This document shows positions 26,678 through 35,741 of a DNA stretch of 64,000 nucleotides, piece after piece; position 1 is the stretch's first letter; each line of letters begins with the position of its first letter. The notes under the pieces were generated by a model, which searched no databases, was not told where the DNA came from, and worked only from the letters and a program-made list of their open reading frames with translations. The translations under genes were made by a program, and so were the position numbers. This DNA is from Lentisphaerae bacterium GWF2_50_93 (lineage in GTDB: Bacteria > Verrucomicrobiota > Lentisphaeria > Victivallales > GWF2-50-93): NCBI GenBank assembly GCA_001804815.1, contig MHBI01000082.1, positions 21,356 to 85,355 on the forward strand, in the 5' to 3' direction.

Positions 26678-27060
26678 CGCGACGCCGGAAATAAGCCGGA
26701 TTCTGTGCACGGAAATGCTCGCGCATCTCCGCCGGCAACCATCTGTCTATGCGACCAATACCCGGAATTCAAGCGCTGCGTGCAGCAGCATCATCCCCTA
26801 TTTGGTCTTGCTCCGGAAGGGGTTTGCCATGCGATCCTTCCTCTCGGACGAACCCGGTGGGCTCTTACCCCGCCTTTTCACCCTTACTCCCCTTTGCAGG
26901 GGGGCGGTATGTTCTCTGTGGCACTTTCCTTCCCGCGGAATATAGTCCGCAGTATCCCGAGGCGCTTGCGCGCTCGGGACTTCCCGCACTGTGGAGTCCG
27001 GACTTTCCTCCCCAACCGGACCTTGCGGCCAGGCTGGAGCGGCTGCCATCCGACGTCGCT
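26678..27060 (-). ncRNA. rnpB: RNase P RNA, bacterial class A
   Basis: This is the catalytic RNA of ribonuclease P, which trims tRNA 5' ends. Read on the minus strand it contains the nearly invariant GGAGGAAAGTCCGGACTCC element (27016 down to 26992) near its 5' end. Next come AAGGAAAGTGCCACAGAGAA (the CR II/III region), AAGGGTGAAAAGGCGGGGTA and AGAGCCCACCGG. The 3' end is AATCCGGCTTATTTCCGGC. The ends (GCGACGTCGG-type 5' and GCGTCGC-type 3') pair as helix P1. Its length of about 383 nt fits type A. Exact ends were inferred by pairing. Confidence 0.95.
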
Positions 27061-27177
27061 ATTGTAAATCTACCCCTGATACTGTAATATAAAAGGGCAG
27101 CTGCAAAACGATTTGAAAGGTAAATATTCTCCGAACCGAGAGGTCCGTTGAATATTTACACATCCATAGAGGCGACA

Positions 27178-28854
27178 ATGAAGGAAACTTTTAAATTATC
27201 GGCATTCTTCATTTTTCTTTTCTTCTGCACGATCTCAGACGCCGCCGACAAGCAGTCGCTTTCACAGGCCGACAGGGATGTCGATGCCCTCCTGGTGAAA
27301 ATATCCTCTGGCGGCAACGCCCAGAACGCCGTGATCAATTCGATCCTGAAGATGGGGAAAGCCGCCGTCCCGCGACTCGTCCAGCAGGCCTCCACAGAAT
27401 ATGTAACGCAGAAACAGGGTGTTTCATTCGGAGGTCCAGGCGAATCATTCTCGCGTGAGACAAAAGCCCCGAACCCAAAAAGGTTCCCGGCTCTTTTCCT
27501 CCTGCAGTACGCATGGTCCGACGAAGCACTCGTGCCCCTGCTGGAAATACTGAAAAAGGATTCCAGCCAGGACGCCAGGCTCCTCGCCCTTGCCGCCCTG
27601 AACAAGAACTCACGCGACCCGCTTAAAAAACTCCTGCCGGAACTCGCCATGGACCAGAACCCCGAGATCGCTGGAATAGCATTTGAACAGCTCGAACTGG
27701 TGAAGCCTGATGAAAAAAGGATACTGGAACTTGTTGTCAGGCCCTCGGCTTGGAAGTTCCTGGAGCTCTACCTTCCAAGATATTATTCCCCGGATCTAAC
27801 GCCAAAGACAATGGCCATGCTGAAAGCCGGCAAGGCAACCGATGAGAAAACTGCGGCAATCGCATCGCTGATAAACCAGAATGCCGATTCCGCAGAAACG
27901 AGGAAGTACATTTCAGGACTTCTCAAATCATATGATCCGGCCGTGAAGGACATGTCCGCCGAATACCTTTCATGGCACGGCACGGAAAGTGAACTTCCCG
28001 GCATTGAAGCGGCCTTGAAAACTGAAGAGGATATATACGCCGCAGCAGCTATGGCAGCAGCCATGAAATCGATTAAAAGACGGAGCCTCGTAAAGACAGG
28101 CGGTGCGATTTCACTTCCAGCAACATATGAAGGGGCAGTGAAAATCCTCAAGACGGAGAAAAATGCATCAGGAGTGTCCGAAGCCTTGAAACTTTTATCC
28201 CAGTCTGAGCCTTTTGAACCTCTTTACATCCAGGGAAAGGAACACGACGAGGCTTTTGACAAACAGCGGCAGGCAAGGATGGAATTGACAGGTCTTGCCT
28301 TCAGCATCCCATTGTTCCTGAAAAACAGCGAATCCATCCCAGATACTAAAATTGTGATTGCCGATTCCCTCGTTCCTCCGGTCAGAAATTATTTCGACCC
28401 AGCCAGAAAGGCTTTCGGAAGCCGGTTGTCACCGACACAGGGGATTGTCAGGATTGGCGACAATACGGGGTTCAGACAGACTTATCTCACTGTTGCTTCG
28501 ATCGGAAACGGCGTCGTGAAAGTAGCTGAATATAATCCCAGGCTTGGATTCGGGATAGTTATCGAGCATACTGGTGCCGACGCAAGAAAGTTCTGCTCCA
28601 TCTACACGCATCTCTCGCCATTCGTACATGTCTCAAAAGGGGATACTGTGGCTGCCGGACAGAAGATCGGCGCGATTGGCAGGCATTTTACATGGGAGAA
28701 CGGTGGTTATGGCGCACACCTTTATTTCGGGATCTACAACGATTCCTTCGAATCCTGCCCAGGCTGGCAGACTTCCTACATGACCGAAGAGGAATTTGCA
28801 AAGGGTACAAAATGGGTGAATCCACAGTCATTTATCCAGAAGTACAAGAAATAA
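27178..28854 (+). CDS. secreted HEAT-repeat protein with degenerate LytM (M23) domain
   Basis: About 558 residues after a signal peptide (MKETFKLSAFFIFLFFCT). Residues of about 30-330 are alpha-helical HEAT-like repeats (ALVPLLEILKKDSSQDARL, AALNKNSRD). The C-terminus (about 415-555) has the LytM/M23 beta fold: LGFGIVIEHTG, YTHLSPFVHVSKGDTVAAGQ, IGAIGRH. The metal ligands look lost: the N-terminal HxxxD is not seen and the HxH motif reads HLYF. It is probably a non-catalytic peptidoglycan or envelope adaptor, like EnvC/NlpD-type activators. The start at 27178 is favoured by GAGG upstream and by the signal peptide. Confidence 0.75.
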   Translation: MKETFKLSAFFIFLFFCTISDAADKQSLSQADRDVDALLVKISSGGNAQNAVINSILKMGKAAVPRLVQQASTEYVTQKQGVSFGGPGESFSRETKAPNPKRFPALFLLQYAWSDEALVPLLEILKKDSSQDARLLALAALNKNSRDPLKKLLPELAMDQNPEIAGIAFEQLELVKPDEKRILELVVRPSAWKFLELYLPRYYSPDLTPKTMAMLKAGKATDEKTAAIASLINQNADSAETRKYISGLLKSYDPAVKDMSAEYLSWHGTESELPGIEAALKTEEDIYAAAAMAAAMKSIKRRSLVKTGGAISLPATYEGAVKILKTEKNASGVSEALKLLSQSEPFEPLYIQGKEHDEAFDKQRQARMELTGLAFSIPLFLKNSESIPDTKIVIADSLVPPVRNYFDPARKAFGSRLSPTQGIVRIGDNTGFRQTYLTVASIGNGVVKVAEYNPRLGFGIVIEHTGADARKFCSIYTHLSPFVHVSKGDTVAAGQKIGAIGRHFTWENGGYGAHLYFGIYNDSFESCPGWQTSYMTEEEFAKGTKWVNPQSFIQKYKK

Positions 28855-28876
28855 ATGAGATATGAGCTGAATATTG

Positions 28877-29002
28877 TTAAGTTTAGCACTTCCGCCATCA
28901 TTAATACACAAGCTGAAGCTTGGACTCCAACCTCAGCACGCCGACAAATGTTGGAGTTCAAGCTTTAGCTTGTCTTCTCTTATCTTAGCGCCATTCAGGT
29001 CT
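28877..29002. repeat. family B MITE-like repeat, inverted copy
   Basis: This is the reverse complement of the repeat at 16184-16336, without its 35-bp insert. On the minus strand it begins with GAATGGCGCTAAG and contains AGAGAAGACAAGCTAAAGC, AACTCCAACATTTGTCGG and CTTCAGCTTGTGTATTAATG. The 16184 copy ends with the complementary CTTAGCGCCATTC, so a full element would carry terminal inverted repeats. Confidence 0.8.
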
Positions 29003-29073
29003 GCGCTTTGAATTCAACGCACTGTTATTTCTGTACCCGTTTTGCCGGGTCAGATGAAGCTGTTTGTTCTTGA

Positions 29074-29128
29074 AAGTATGTCGGGTTTTAACCCGACACT
29101 TGGTTGGCGGTTTAAAAACCGCCCTACT
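29074..29128. repeat. double hairpin repeat whose GTAG supplies a stop codon
   Basis: There are two hairpins, GTCGGGTTTTAACCCGAC and GGCGGTTTAAAAACCGCC, with GTAG at the right-hand foot (minus strand). The esterase gene on the minus strand ends AAG-TAG, and this TAG is the last three bases of GTAG. Confidence 0.8.
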
Positions 29129-29924
29129 TATTCTTCTGCAGGGCAATCATTTTTTCCGCGTAGCGCATGCCGAATTCACGGGCGGACTTGGCGTCAAGAT
29201 GGAGTTTGTCCCCCTTGTCCTTGAGATCCTTGGCTGAAGCGCAGTCATAGTTCTTGATTTTTCCATTCAGTCCCTGTACGACTTCGTTGAACATCGTGGT
29301 TGAAGCTGCAGATTCCGGCTTGAATTGAGGAAGTTCGCCGGCTATGAACGGAAGATCCGGTGAATCCAAATCCTTCCGGACTCTTTCAATAAGCTCGGAA
29401 AGCTGCTGTCCATATTTGTCGGATGCATTGCGGTCAGACTCTCCCTGATGCCAGATTATGCCCTTGAACACGCCTGACTTGCGCGCTTCCTTGATTCTAC
29501 CGAGCATATCGTCATAAGGATGGGTGTTCGTCGCCTTGTCATCCGCGCCTGGAACCCATACCTTTATCGAAGTCCCTCCGACCGCACATGGCACGAGTCC
29601 TATTTTCACACTGGGATTAGCTTCGGCCATTTTCTTGCCAAACGCAAGTCCCGGCCCTACCCCGCAAGCTTTTGGCTTGTCGAAATGCAGAGGATCCTTT
29701 GCCGGTTCCCATTTCATTTCCTTCGTGAACATCAGGACGCGCGGATCAGTCTTCGAGCTTTCCTCGTCAACGGCGCCTCGCCCGGCCATATTCGACTGTC
29801 CGACTAGGAGATAGAGATGGAATTTCTGGTCGGGACCGGCAGACGCCGGAGTTTGCGCAACAGCGTTTGCAGCAATAATTACGAAAGAAAAAATCATCGA
29901 CATGGCTATGCAAAAAAATTTCAT
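29124..29924 (-). CDS. SASA/CE6-family carbohydrate esterase
   Basis: This 266-residue exported esterase has a signal peptide (about 1-24). FHLYLLVGQSNMAGRG holds the nucleophilic Ser in the GQSNM block, VPCAVGGTSIKVW is the second block, and IIWHQGESD is the third block typical of SASA (sialate O-acetylesterase-like) and carbohydrate esterase family 6 proteins. The catalytic His probably lies in DKLHLDAKS near the C-terminus. It would remove acetyl groups from sialic acid, xylan or another acetylated glycan; the substrate is not clear. Its TAG stop is part of a palindromic repeat. A sensor-kinase gene lies immediately upstream (10 bp). Confidence 0.86.
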   Translation of the reverse strand: MKFFCIAMSMIFSFVIIAANAVAQTPASAGPDQKFHLYLLVGQSNMAGRGAVDEESSKTDPRVLMFTKEMKWEPAKDPLHFDKPKACGVGPGLAFGKKMAEANPSVKIGLVPCAVGGTSIKVWVPGADDKATNTHPYDDMLGRIKEARKSGVFKGIIWHQGESDRNASDKYGQQLSELIERVRKDLDSPDLPFIAGELPQFKPESAASTTMFNEVVQGLNGKIKNYDCASAKDLKDKGDKLHLDAKSAREFGMRYAEKMIALQKNK

Positions 29925-29934
29925 TGAACCTCGC

Positions 29935-32100
29935 TTATGCGTTTATGACTTTCTTGATTTCCTGTGCGAGGCCTATCATTGAGTAAGGCTTCTGGATGAA
30001 GGCGTTCACCCCCATCGTCAGGACATCCTCGATGCGCTTGTCCTTCTTGAATCCTGAGACAAGCAGCACCTTGACATCGGGATTTATCTTCTTCATTTCA
30101 ATATACGCTTCGCGTCCGGACATCTTGGGCATCGCCATGTCGAGGAGTACGGCCTTAATCCTGGACGCATTCTCCCTGTAGACGCTTACAGTCTGCTCGC
30201 CGTCCTCGGCAAATACAACCTCATAGCCAAGCTTGGTAAGGATGCTGTTCGCTGTCTTCCGCATGATCTGTTCGTCGTCGGCGACGAGTATGAGGCCGGT
30301 GCCGTCGGGAATCTGGTCTTCCGCCATGGCCTCTGGTTCAACAATTCTCTGCTGCTCCTCTGCAACGGTGAATTCCGGCAGGAACACGTTGAATCTGGAA
30401 CCGATTCCAGGCCTGGTTTCAACCTCTATGAATCCATTGTGCTGGCGGATTATGTCGTTTGCAATCGTAAGTCCGAGGCCGGTCGCCTGCATTTGTGATT
30501 TTGTCGTATAGAAAGGATCGAATATCTTTCCGATAGCATCGGGTTCCATGCCTACGCCCGTATCGGACACTGAAACGATCCAGTAAGCCTGTCCGATCGC
30601 CTGCGGGTGAAGGGAGCGGTAGGCCCTGTCGGGATAAATCTTGTCGATTGACAATGTGAGCGTGCCGCCCTGCTCCTCCTCGGGCTTCATGATTGTCATT
30701 GCCTGCACGGCATTGTCGCAGAGGTTCAGGAGAACCTGTTCTACAAGCGCTGGATCCGCCTTGGTCATAGCCTTGACATTGTAGATCTCGCCGACCAGCT
30801 CGATCCTCTTGTCTGCAGTGTTCTGGCAGATCTTGAGGATGTGCTGTACGACTCCGTTGAGATCGATGTTGCCCAGGCATATCTCATGTTTCTGGGCGAT
30901 CGACAGAAGCTGCTGGACCATTACGACGGCCTTCTCCGCGGAACTTTCGATGACATCCATGTTGTTCCTGATCTCGTCGAGGTTTCCGGCGTTGCTCTCC
31001 AGTGAATATTTCATCATCGTTATCGTTCCGGTGATGGCGCCCAGCGCGTTGTTGAAATCGTTTGAGAGGCCGCTCATGAGATTTTCAACGATCTGCATCT
31101 TCTGCGCCTGGCGCATCTGGCGTTCCTTCATCTCCTGGGTGGTTATGTCCTCCAGCAGCAGTACAACGCCATTGATGCCGGGGGCATAGCTCATCTTGAT
31201 GTTGATGTATCTTTCACTGCCGTTGATGTTGACATGCTCCTTGGAGAACTCGCAGGAGCGCTGCAGCTGGTAGATCTTCTCATATTCAGTATGATAGGGT
31301 TTCAGGAACGGAAGAAGCTCCCATATGTTCTGTCCAATCGCCTTGTCCGCCATGAGCGTGAAATATTTCTCCGCATACCTGTTCCACTGGGCGACATTCT
31401 CCTCGGAGTTCACGAAGATGAGCACAGAGTTGATCGAGTTCAGAATCGTCGTAAGGTTGTTCTTCGAATTCTCAAGGGCCATTTCCATGTCGACGCGGCC
31501 GGAGACAAACTTCCGTATCTGATAGACGATGAATCCGAAAAGCCCGAGTATGTTCAACACAAGAATTATATACAGGATCTTGAAGACCAGCAGCTTGGTT
31601 GAAACCATCTCCCCCAGATCCCTTTCAATCCTTTCAATTGCGCCCGACAAGTCAGTATATGAATTATTGAAATCATCGATGAGTTTTTTCTTCTCCGGCG
31701 TCATCTTGTCTTCGGCCGCCATGTAGAGCTTCAGCATTGCCTCCTTGTAGACGTTCAGCTTGCCCTCTATTGTCCCGCTTTCCCCAGTCTGCTTCAAAGT
31801 CAGGCAATTCTTCCTTGCGCTGTTTATGACGTCCCACGCGACGTTCATGTCCTTGTCGGAGTATCCGCTCATGATTTCCCTGAACAGGAGATTGGCGTTT
31901 GTAGCCTTGAGCTTGATATTTATCGCGGCGCTGTTCAATGACGTATACTTGTCGCTCATGCCGATGATGGTGAAATACGCATAGATGTTAATCCCGGTCA
32001 TGAAGATAAAGGCGATCGTAAGGAATCCTGAAGTCTTGATGAAGTCATCGTTCATGGATATGCTATGTCTCTGGAGTTTTGGATTCAGCATGGAAATCAT
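29935..32100 (-). CDS. membrane sensor kinase-like protein with receiver; phospho-His replaced by Asn
   Basis: This 721-residue protein has helix 1 at about 24-46, a helical extracytoplasmic domain (about 50-168), helix 2 at about 169-193, a PAS domain (about 212-325), a HisKA-like segment, a HATPase_c domain (about 440-585) and a receiver domain (about 603-721, phospho-acceptor D654). The H-box reads LMSGLSNDFNNAL: residue 347 is Asn (codon AAC at 31062-31060), where relatives have His. It probably cannot autophosphorylate on that site. The ATP-binding boxes (NLCDNAVQAM, DTGVGM, TGLGL) look intact. The 4-bp overlap with the upstream kinase gene suggests the two work together. Confidence 0.85.
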   Translation of the reverse strand: MISMLNPKLQRHSISMNDDFIKTSGFLTIAFIFMTGINIYAYFTIIGMSDKYTSLNSAAINIKLKATNANLLFREIMSGYSDKDMNVAWDVINSARKNCLTLKQTGESGTIEGKLNVYKEAMLKLYMAAEDKMTPEKKKLIDDFNNSYTDLSGAIERIERDLGEMVSTKLLVFKILYIILVLNILGLFGFIVYQIRKFVSGRVDMEMALENSKNNLTTILNSINSVLIFVNSEENVAQWNRYAEKYFTLMADKAIGQNIWELLPFLKPYHTEYEKIYQLQRSCEFSKEHVNINGSERYINIKMSYAPGINGVVLLLEDITTQEMKERQMRQAQKMQIVENLMSGLSNDFNNALGAITGTITMMKYSLESNAGNLDEIRNNMDVIESSAEKAVVMVQQLLSIAQKHEICLGNIDLNGVVQHILKICQNTADKRIELVGEIYNVKAMTKADPALVEQVLLNLCDNAVQAMTIMKPEEEQGGTLTLSIDKIYPDRAYRSLHPQAIGQAYWIVSVSDTGVGMEPDAIGKIFDPFYTTKSQMQATGLGLTIANDIIRQHNGFIEVETRPGIGSRFNVFLPEFTVAEEQQRIVEPEAMAEDQIPDGTGLILVADDEQIMRKTANSILTKLGYEVVFAEDGEQTVSVYRENASRIKAVLLDMAMPKMSGREAYIEMKKINPDVKVLLVSGFKKDKRIEDVLTMGVNAFIQKPYSMIGLAQEIKKVINA

Positions 32101-33395
32101 CCTTCTTGATTGTTTATTTGGACTTCCCCCTCGCCGCCCTCGGCAAGAGGCAGAAAAACAAAGAACACAGAACCTGCACCCGGCTCCGAAAACAAATCTA
32201 TGAAGCCCTTGTGCTCCTTCACGATATTATAGACCATCGACAGGCCTAGTCCAGTCCCCCTTTTTTCTTTTGTAGTGAAAAACGGGTCGAATATCCTGGC
32301 CATCACCTCTTTTGTCATCCCGACTCCTGAATCGGATACGCTCACCAGCCAGTAGTATCCTTCCTTGGCATCCGGTATTATTCCGCACATGTTCGGCCCG
32401 ACATATATCTTCTCCAGGGAAACCCCCAGTATCCCGCCCTTCTCATCCTCCTCCTTCTTCATGATCGTCATCGCATGCGACGCGTTTATGCAGAGGTTGA
32501 GGAGAACCTGCTCCAGTTGCGTCAGGGAAGCCTTGACCATCGCCTTCTCCACCCTTATCTCGGCTATCATCTCAATTGTCTTCGGCAGCGTGTTGCCGCA
32601 TATCCTGATCACATTCCTTAGCGCCGCAACCAAATCCACCTCCGCAAATGACAGCTCCTTCCTCCTTGATATCGAAAGAAGCTGTTCGACTATGTCCGCC
32701 CCACGGTTTGCGGATTCCTCGATTATCTCCAGGTCGTCCTTCACCTGGCCCCGGAGCGACTCAACTGTGAGCTTCTGATTGCCCAGCGAGAATTTGATGG
32801 ATTCCGCAGTCGCCTTTATGCCGTTGATGACATTGTTGAAATCATGGGACAGCCCGGCCGCAAGAGTGCCGACTATGTCCATCTTCTGCGAACGCCTTAT
32901 GTATTGCTCCTTCTTTTCCTGCTCTGTTACATCATCGATGATTATTACCGCACCATTGCCGCTCCCTGAGCATGGACATACAGATATGTCGATGAATTTA
33001 CTGTCCGCACCCTTTAATTCGATTCTTCTCAGAATCAGCGGCTTTCCATCAGCCATCGATTTCTCGATTGAAGTTCTGTTGTCAAGCAGAAACGGTGCCA
33101 AGCTCCATAGGATCTGGCACTCACATGCGGAATCCGGTCCAAAAAAGCTTTTTGCAGAGCTGTTGAGCACGCACACCCTGAAGCCGGAGTCGACTATGAT
33201 CATTATGTACGGTATGGCTTCGAAGACGTCGTGATATGAAATGACGAACGCCTCCTGGCCCTCATCCGCGGGTTTGATTGCATTATCCAACTTTGACCTT
33301 ATCAGTAGTTTATCTTTCTGTGATATACCCTCTAATATATTATCCGAAATCAAATTACTCAACACACGCCATTTGATTTTCTTCCGACTTATCAT
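32097..33395 (-). CDS. cytosolic PAS histidine kinase
   Basis: This 432-residue protein has no evident transmembrane helix. A PAS-like domain (about 50-160: VFEAIPYIMIIVDSGFRVCV) precedes a HisKA domain with H184 in GTLAAGLSHDFNNVINGIK. HATPase_c follows, with boxes NLCINASHAM, VSDSGVGMT and GTGLGLSMVYN (about 280-420). It has no receiver of its own. The stop overlaps the start of the next gene by 4 bp (ATGA), and that next protein has a receiver but lacks its own phospho-His. This kinase therefore probably feeds phosphate to the neighbour's receiver. It is divergent from the MDR dehydrogenase gene across 63 bp. Confidence 0.88.
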   Translation of the reverse strand: MISRKKIKWRVLSNLISDNILEGISQKDKLLIRSKLDNAIKPADEGQEAFVISYHDVFEAIPYIMIIVDSGFRVCVLNSSAKSFFGPDSACECQILWSLAPFLLDNRTSIEKSMADGKPLILRRIELKGADSKFIDISVCPCSGSGNGAVIIIDDVTEQEKKEQYIRRSQKMDIVGTLAAGLSHDFNNVINGIKATAESIKFSLGNQKLTVESLRGQVKDDLEIIEESANRGADIVEQLLSISRRKELSFAEVDLVAALRNVIRICGNTLPKTIEMIAEIRVEKAMVKASLTQLEQVLLNLCINASHAMTIMKKEEDEKGGILGVSLEKIYVGPNMCGIIPDAKEGYYWLVSVSDSGVGMTKEVMARIFDPFFTTKEKRGTGLGLSMVYNIVKEHKGFIDLFSEPGAGSVFFVFLPLAEGGEGEVQINNQEG

Positions 33396-33458
33396 AGATT
33401 TCTTATCTTTTACGCATAATCATGCTCAACAGGAATAATTCAATTAAGGAATCATACC

Positions 33459-35147
33459 GTGCCTGATAAAAATTCGATGCCCGGAAAAATGCTCGCATGG
33501 CCGCTCTTCGGAGCCGGAATGGAAAACCTCGGAAAGAACAACCAGCCCTGCACCGTGGATGTCCCATCCATCGGCGACGATGAACTCCTGGTCAAGATCG
33601 ACGCCATCGGCCTCTGCTTCTCAGACGTGAAACTGATCCGCGCAGGCAAGGACCATCCGCGCGTAGTCTCCCCCGACCTCGCCACTCAGCCAGTCATTCC
33701 CGGACACGAAGCCGTGATGACAATCGTCAGGACCGGCAACAAAGTCTCTGACAAGTTCAAGGTTGGACAGCGTTTCATAATCCAGGCTGACATCTACATC
33801 AAAGGCAAAGGCTTCGCATACGGATACGCGATCGACGGCGGCATGGCTGAATACAGCAGGATTGACCAGCGCGTGTTGAACGGCGACGAAGGCTGCTATC
33901 TCCTTCCCCTCGCCGATTCCATCCCCGCAGGCATCGCCGCACTCATCGAACCCTGGACCTGCGTCATCGCAAGCTACATGATCGAAAACAGGAAAGCCCC
34001 TTTGAAGGGCGGCTCGATCCTCATAGCCTGCGAACCCGGCAACAACACATCCTACGTTCCCGGCAAGCTCCTCGTCGACGCCAAGCCAAGGGTGATTTCA
34101 GGTTTGAACCTCAGCAGCCAGACCATCGAAGTGCTCCGGAAGCAAGTCCCTTCCGCCAGGATCGACATACTGAAGTCAATTCCTGAAAAAGGTACTTTCG
34201 ACGATATCTTCATCTGCGAAGTCCGCGCCAGGCAGGACGCAGAGAAGATTGCGAAACTCGCAAACCGCAACGGTGTCATAAACTTCGTCGGGAACTATCC
34301 TGACGAACCGTGGTCCTTCGACATCGGTGGCATCCATTACAACGGCTGGTACTACCAGGGCACGAAATCGAATTCCCTCTCCGATGCGTACGGCAAGAAT
34401 GTCAGGAGCAAGCTGAAAAAAGGTGGAACCTGCTGGCTTGTCGGCGGCGCAGGTGCAATGGGGCAGATGCACACACAGCTTGCAGTTGAATCGCCCGAAG
34501 GACCGTCGCGGATCCTCATGACCGACATGGACGACACGAGGCTCAAGCATGTCTGCGAACTCCTTGCCGACAAGATCAAGGAAAGAAAAATAGAATTCAA
34601 GACGCTCAATCCCAAATCATTCCCATCTCCCGCCGCGTTCGAGGCGGAAGTTGCGAAGTTCGCAGAAAAATCGGAAGGCTTCGACGACATAGTGATGCTT
34701 GTCCCAGTGATACCTGTCGTAAACTCGTCTGCACCGTTCCTGAAAAAGCATGGCCTCATGAACATATTCGCTGGAATTCCGGCGGGCAAGGAAGGACTTC
34801 TGAACGTGAGGAAGATTGCACGTGAAGGCGCACGCTACATCGGTTCGAGCGGCAGCCTGACAGCGCATCTCCGCCACACCTTGAAGCTTGTCGAGGAAAA
34901 GAAGCTCAATCCGGCGACAGCCCTCGCCGCCATCGGCGGGATGCAGGATCTCAAGAAAGGCCTTGAAGCCGTGGCCGACGCAAAGTTCCCCGGCAAGACC
35001 GTCATATTCCCGCACTGCGAATTCCCGGTGACTCCCATCGAGAAAATATCCGACCTCTCTCCGGAACTGGCTGCGACGCTGTCGAAGGACGGCTCGTACA
35101 CAGTAGAGACGGAGAAACTGCTGTTCGAGAAGTTCGGGAAGAAATAA
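33459..35147 (+). CDS. long MDR-superfamily dehydrogenase with two Rossmann-like halves
   Basis: This 562-residue protein is about 200 residues longer than a standard zinc alcohol dehydrogenase. The GroES-like N-terminal domain keeps likely catalytic-zinc ligands C53 (GLCFSDV), H83-E84 (IPGHEA) and E164 (ALIEPW), and lacks the four structural-zinc cysteines. A first alpha/beta domain (about 183-300, GGSILIACEPGNN) has no glycine motif. A second (about 320-480) carries GGAGAMG at 329-335 and would bind NAD(P). It probably oxidises or reduces a sugar or polyol; the substrate is unknown. The start is GTG with AAGGA 8 bp upstream. Confidence 0.75.
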   Translation: MPDKNSMPGKMLAWPLFGAGMENLGKNNQPCTVDVPSIGDDELLVKIDAIGLCFSDVKLIRAGKDHPRVVSPDLATQPVIPGHEAVMTIVRTGNKVSDKFKVGQRFIIQADIYIKGKGFAYGYAIDGGMAEYSRIDQRVLNGDEGCYLLPLADSIPAGIAALIEPWTCVIASYMIENRKAPLKGGSILIACEPGNNTSYVPGKLLVDAKPRVISGLNLSSQTIEVLRKQVPSARIDILKSIPEKGTFDDIFICEVRARQDAEKIAKLANRNGVINFVGNYPDEPWSFDIGGIHYNGWYYQGTKSNSLSDAYGKNVRSKLKKGGTCWLVGGAGAMGQMHTQLAVESPEGPSRILMTDMDDTRLKHVCELLADKIKERKIEFKTLNPKSFPSPAAFEAEVAKFAEKSEGFDDIVMLVPVIPVVNSSAPFLKKHGLMNIFAGIPAGKEGLLNVRKIAREGARYIGSSGSLTAHLRHTLKLVEEKKLNPATALAAIGGMQDLKKGLEAVADAKFPGKTVIFPHCEFPVTPIEKISDLSPELAATLSKDGSYTVETEKLLFEKFGKK

Positions 35148-35244
35148 TTCGTATCGGAGTACCGGCGTGGCGTAGATTGGGCGAATCTTGATTCCGTCTG
35201 CAGTCAATCCGCCATGGGCGGACAAGTGCCGCAAGGCTGGTCTT

Positions 35245-35277
35245 AAAGTAGGTACGGGCTTTAGCCTGTACCATTCT
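35245..35277. repeat. single-arm GTAG repeat
   Basis: Only the left arm is present: AAGTAGGTACGGGCTTTAGC followed by CTGTACCATTCTT. It is 17 bp upstream of the start at 35294. It is a half-element compared with the complete copies at 881-973 and 1588-1682. Confidence 0.75.
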
Positions 35278-35293
35278 TGGATATGAGGCAATC

Positions 35294-35741
35294 ATGAAAA
35301 TCCTGACAGCAATTATTCTTGTTTTCTTTGCCCTTCAAGTTTCTGCACAAGATGATGTGAAATATAAATACTCGTCAGAGGAATACAGTTTCCCCAGGGT
35401 TTTTGAAGCCGCCAAGAATACACCAAAATGGATAAATGCAAAAACTATAACCGAACGTTATTGGGCCATATATGATGCAGCCAACAAGTATTCCGTATCA
35501 TCGAAACCTGTCTCCGACAGATATACCATAACTTGCTATGGAGGCCCCATAGATCTAATGCATTTTTTTGGACTTGCCGCACAGGTTTCAACCGGGTCGA
35601 AAACATTGGAAGAATTCCTGTATTTGCAATGGATTGTGCAAGGATTTCACCAGAGGCAAGGACGCCTTGGAATTCGCCGGTTTTAGGCTTGAGAAATACA
35701 AGGAGCAAACAATAATCACAAGAAGGGCTGAAAGAAAATGA
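35294..35741 (+). pseudogene. secreted-protein gene with apparent +1 frameshift
   Basis: The frame starts MKILTAIILVFFALQVSAQ, a signal peptide, and reads sensibly to about LEEFLYLQW, then stops at 35686. A second frame, open from 35532, encodes CKDFTRGKDALEFAGFRLE and YKEQTIITRRAERK. It ends in a TGA at 35739-35741 that overlaps the ATG of the next gene (ATGA). The natural protein is therefore probably about 149 residues, and one extra base between about 35625 and 35650 breaks it. That base may be a sequencing error, a mutation or programmed frameshifting. Function is unknown, and the protein has no recognised domain. It is coupled to a cystatin-like gene. Confidence 0.7.

Noticed and set aside
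26615..27087. Several frames over the RNase P RNA region
   Set aside because: The conserved RNase P core and P1 pairing explain this sequence; the frames are shadows over a structured RNA gene.
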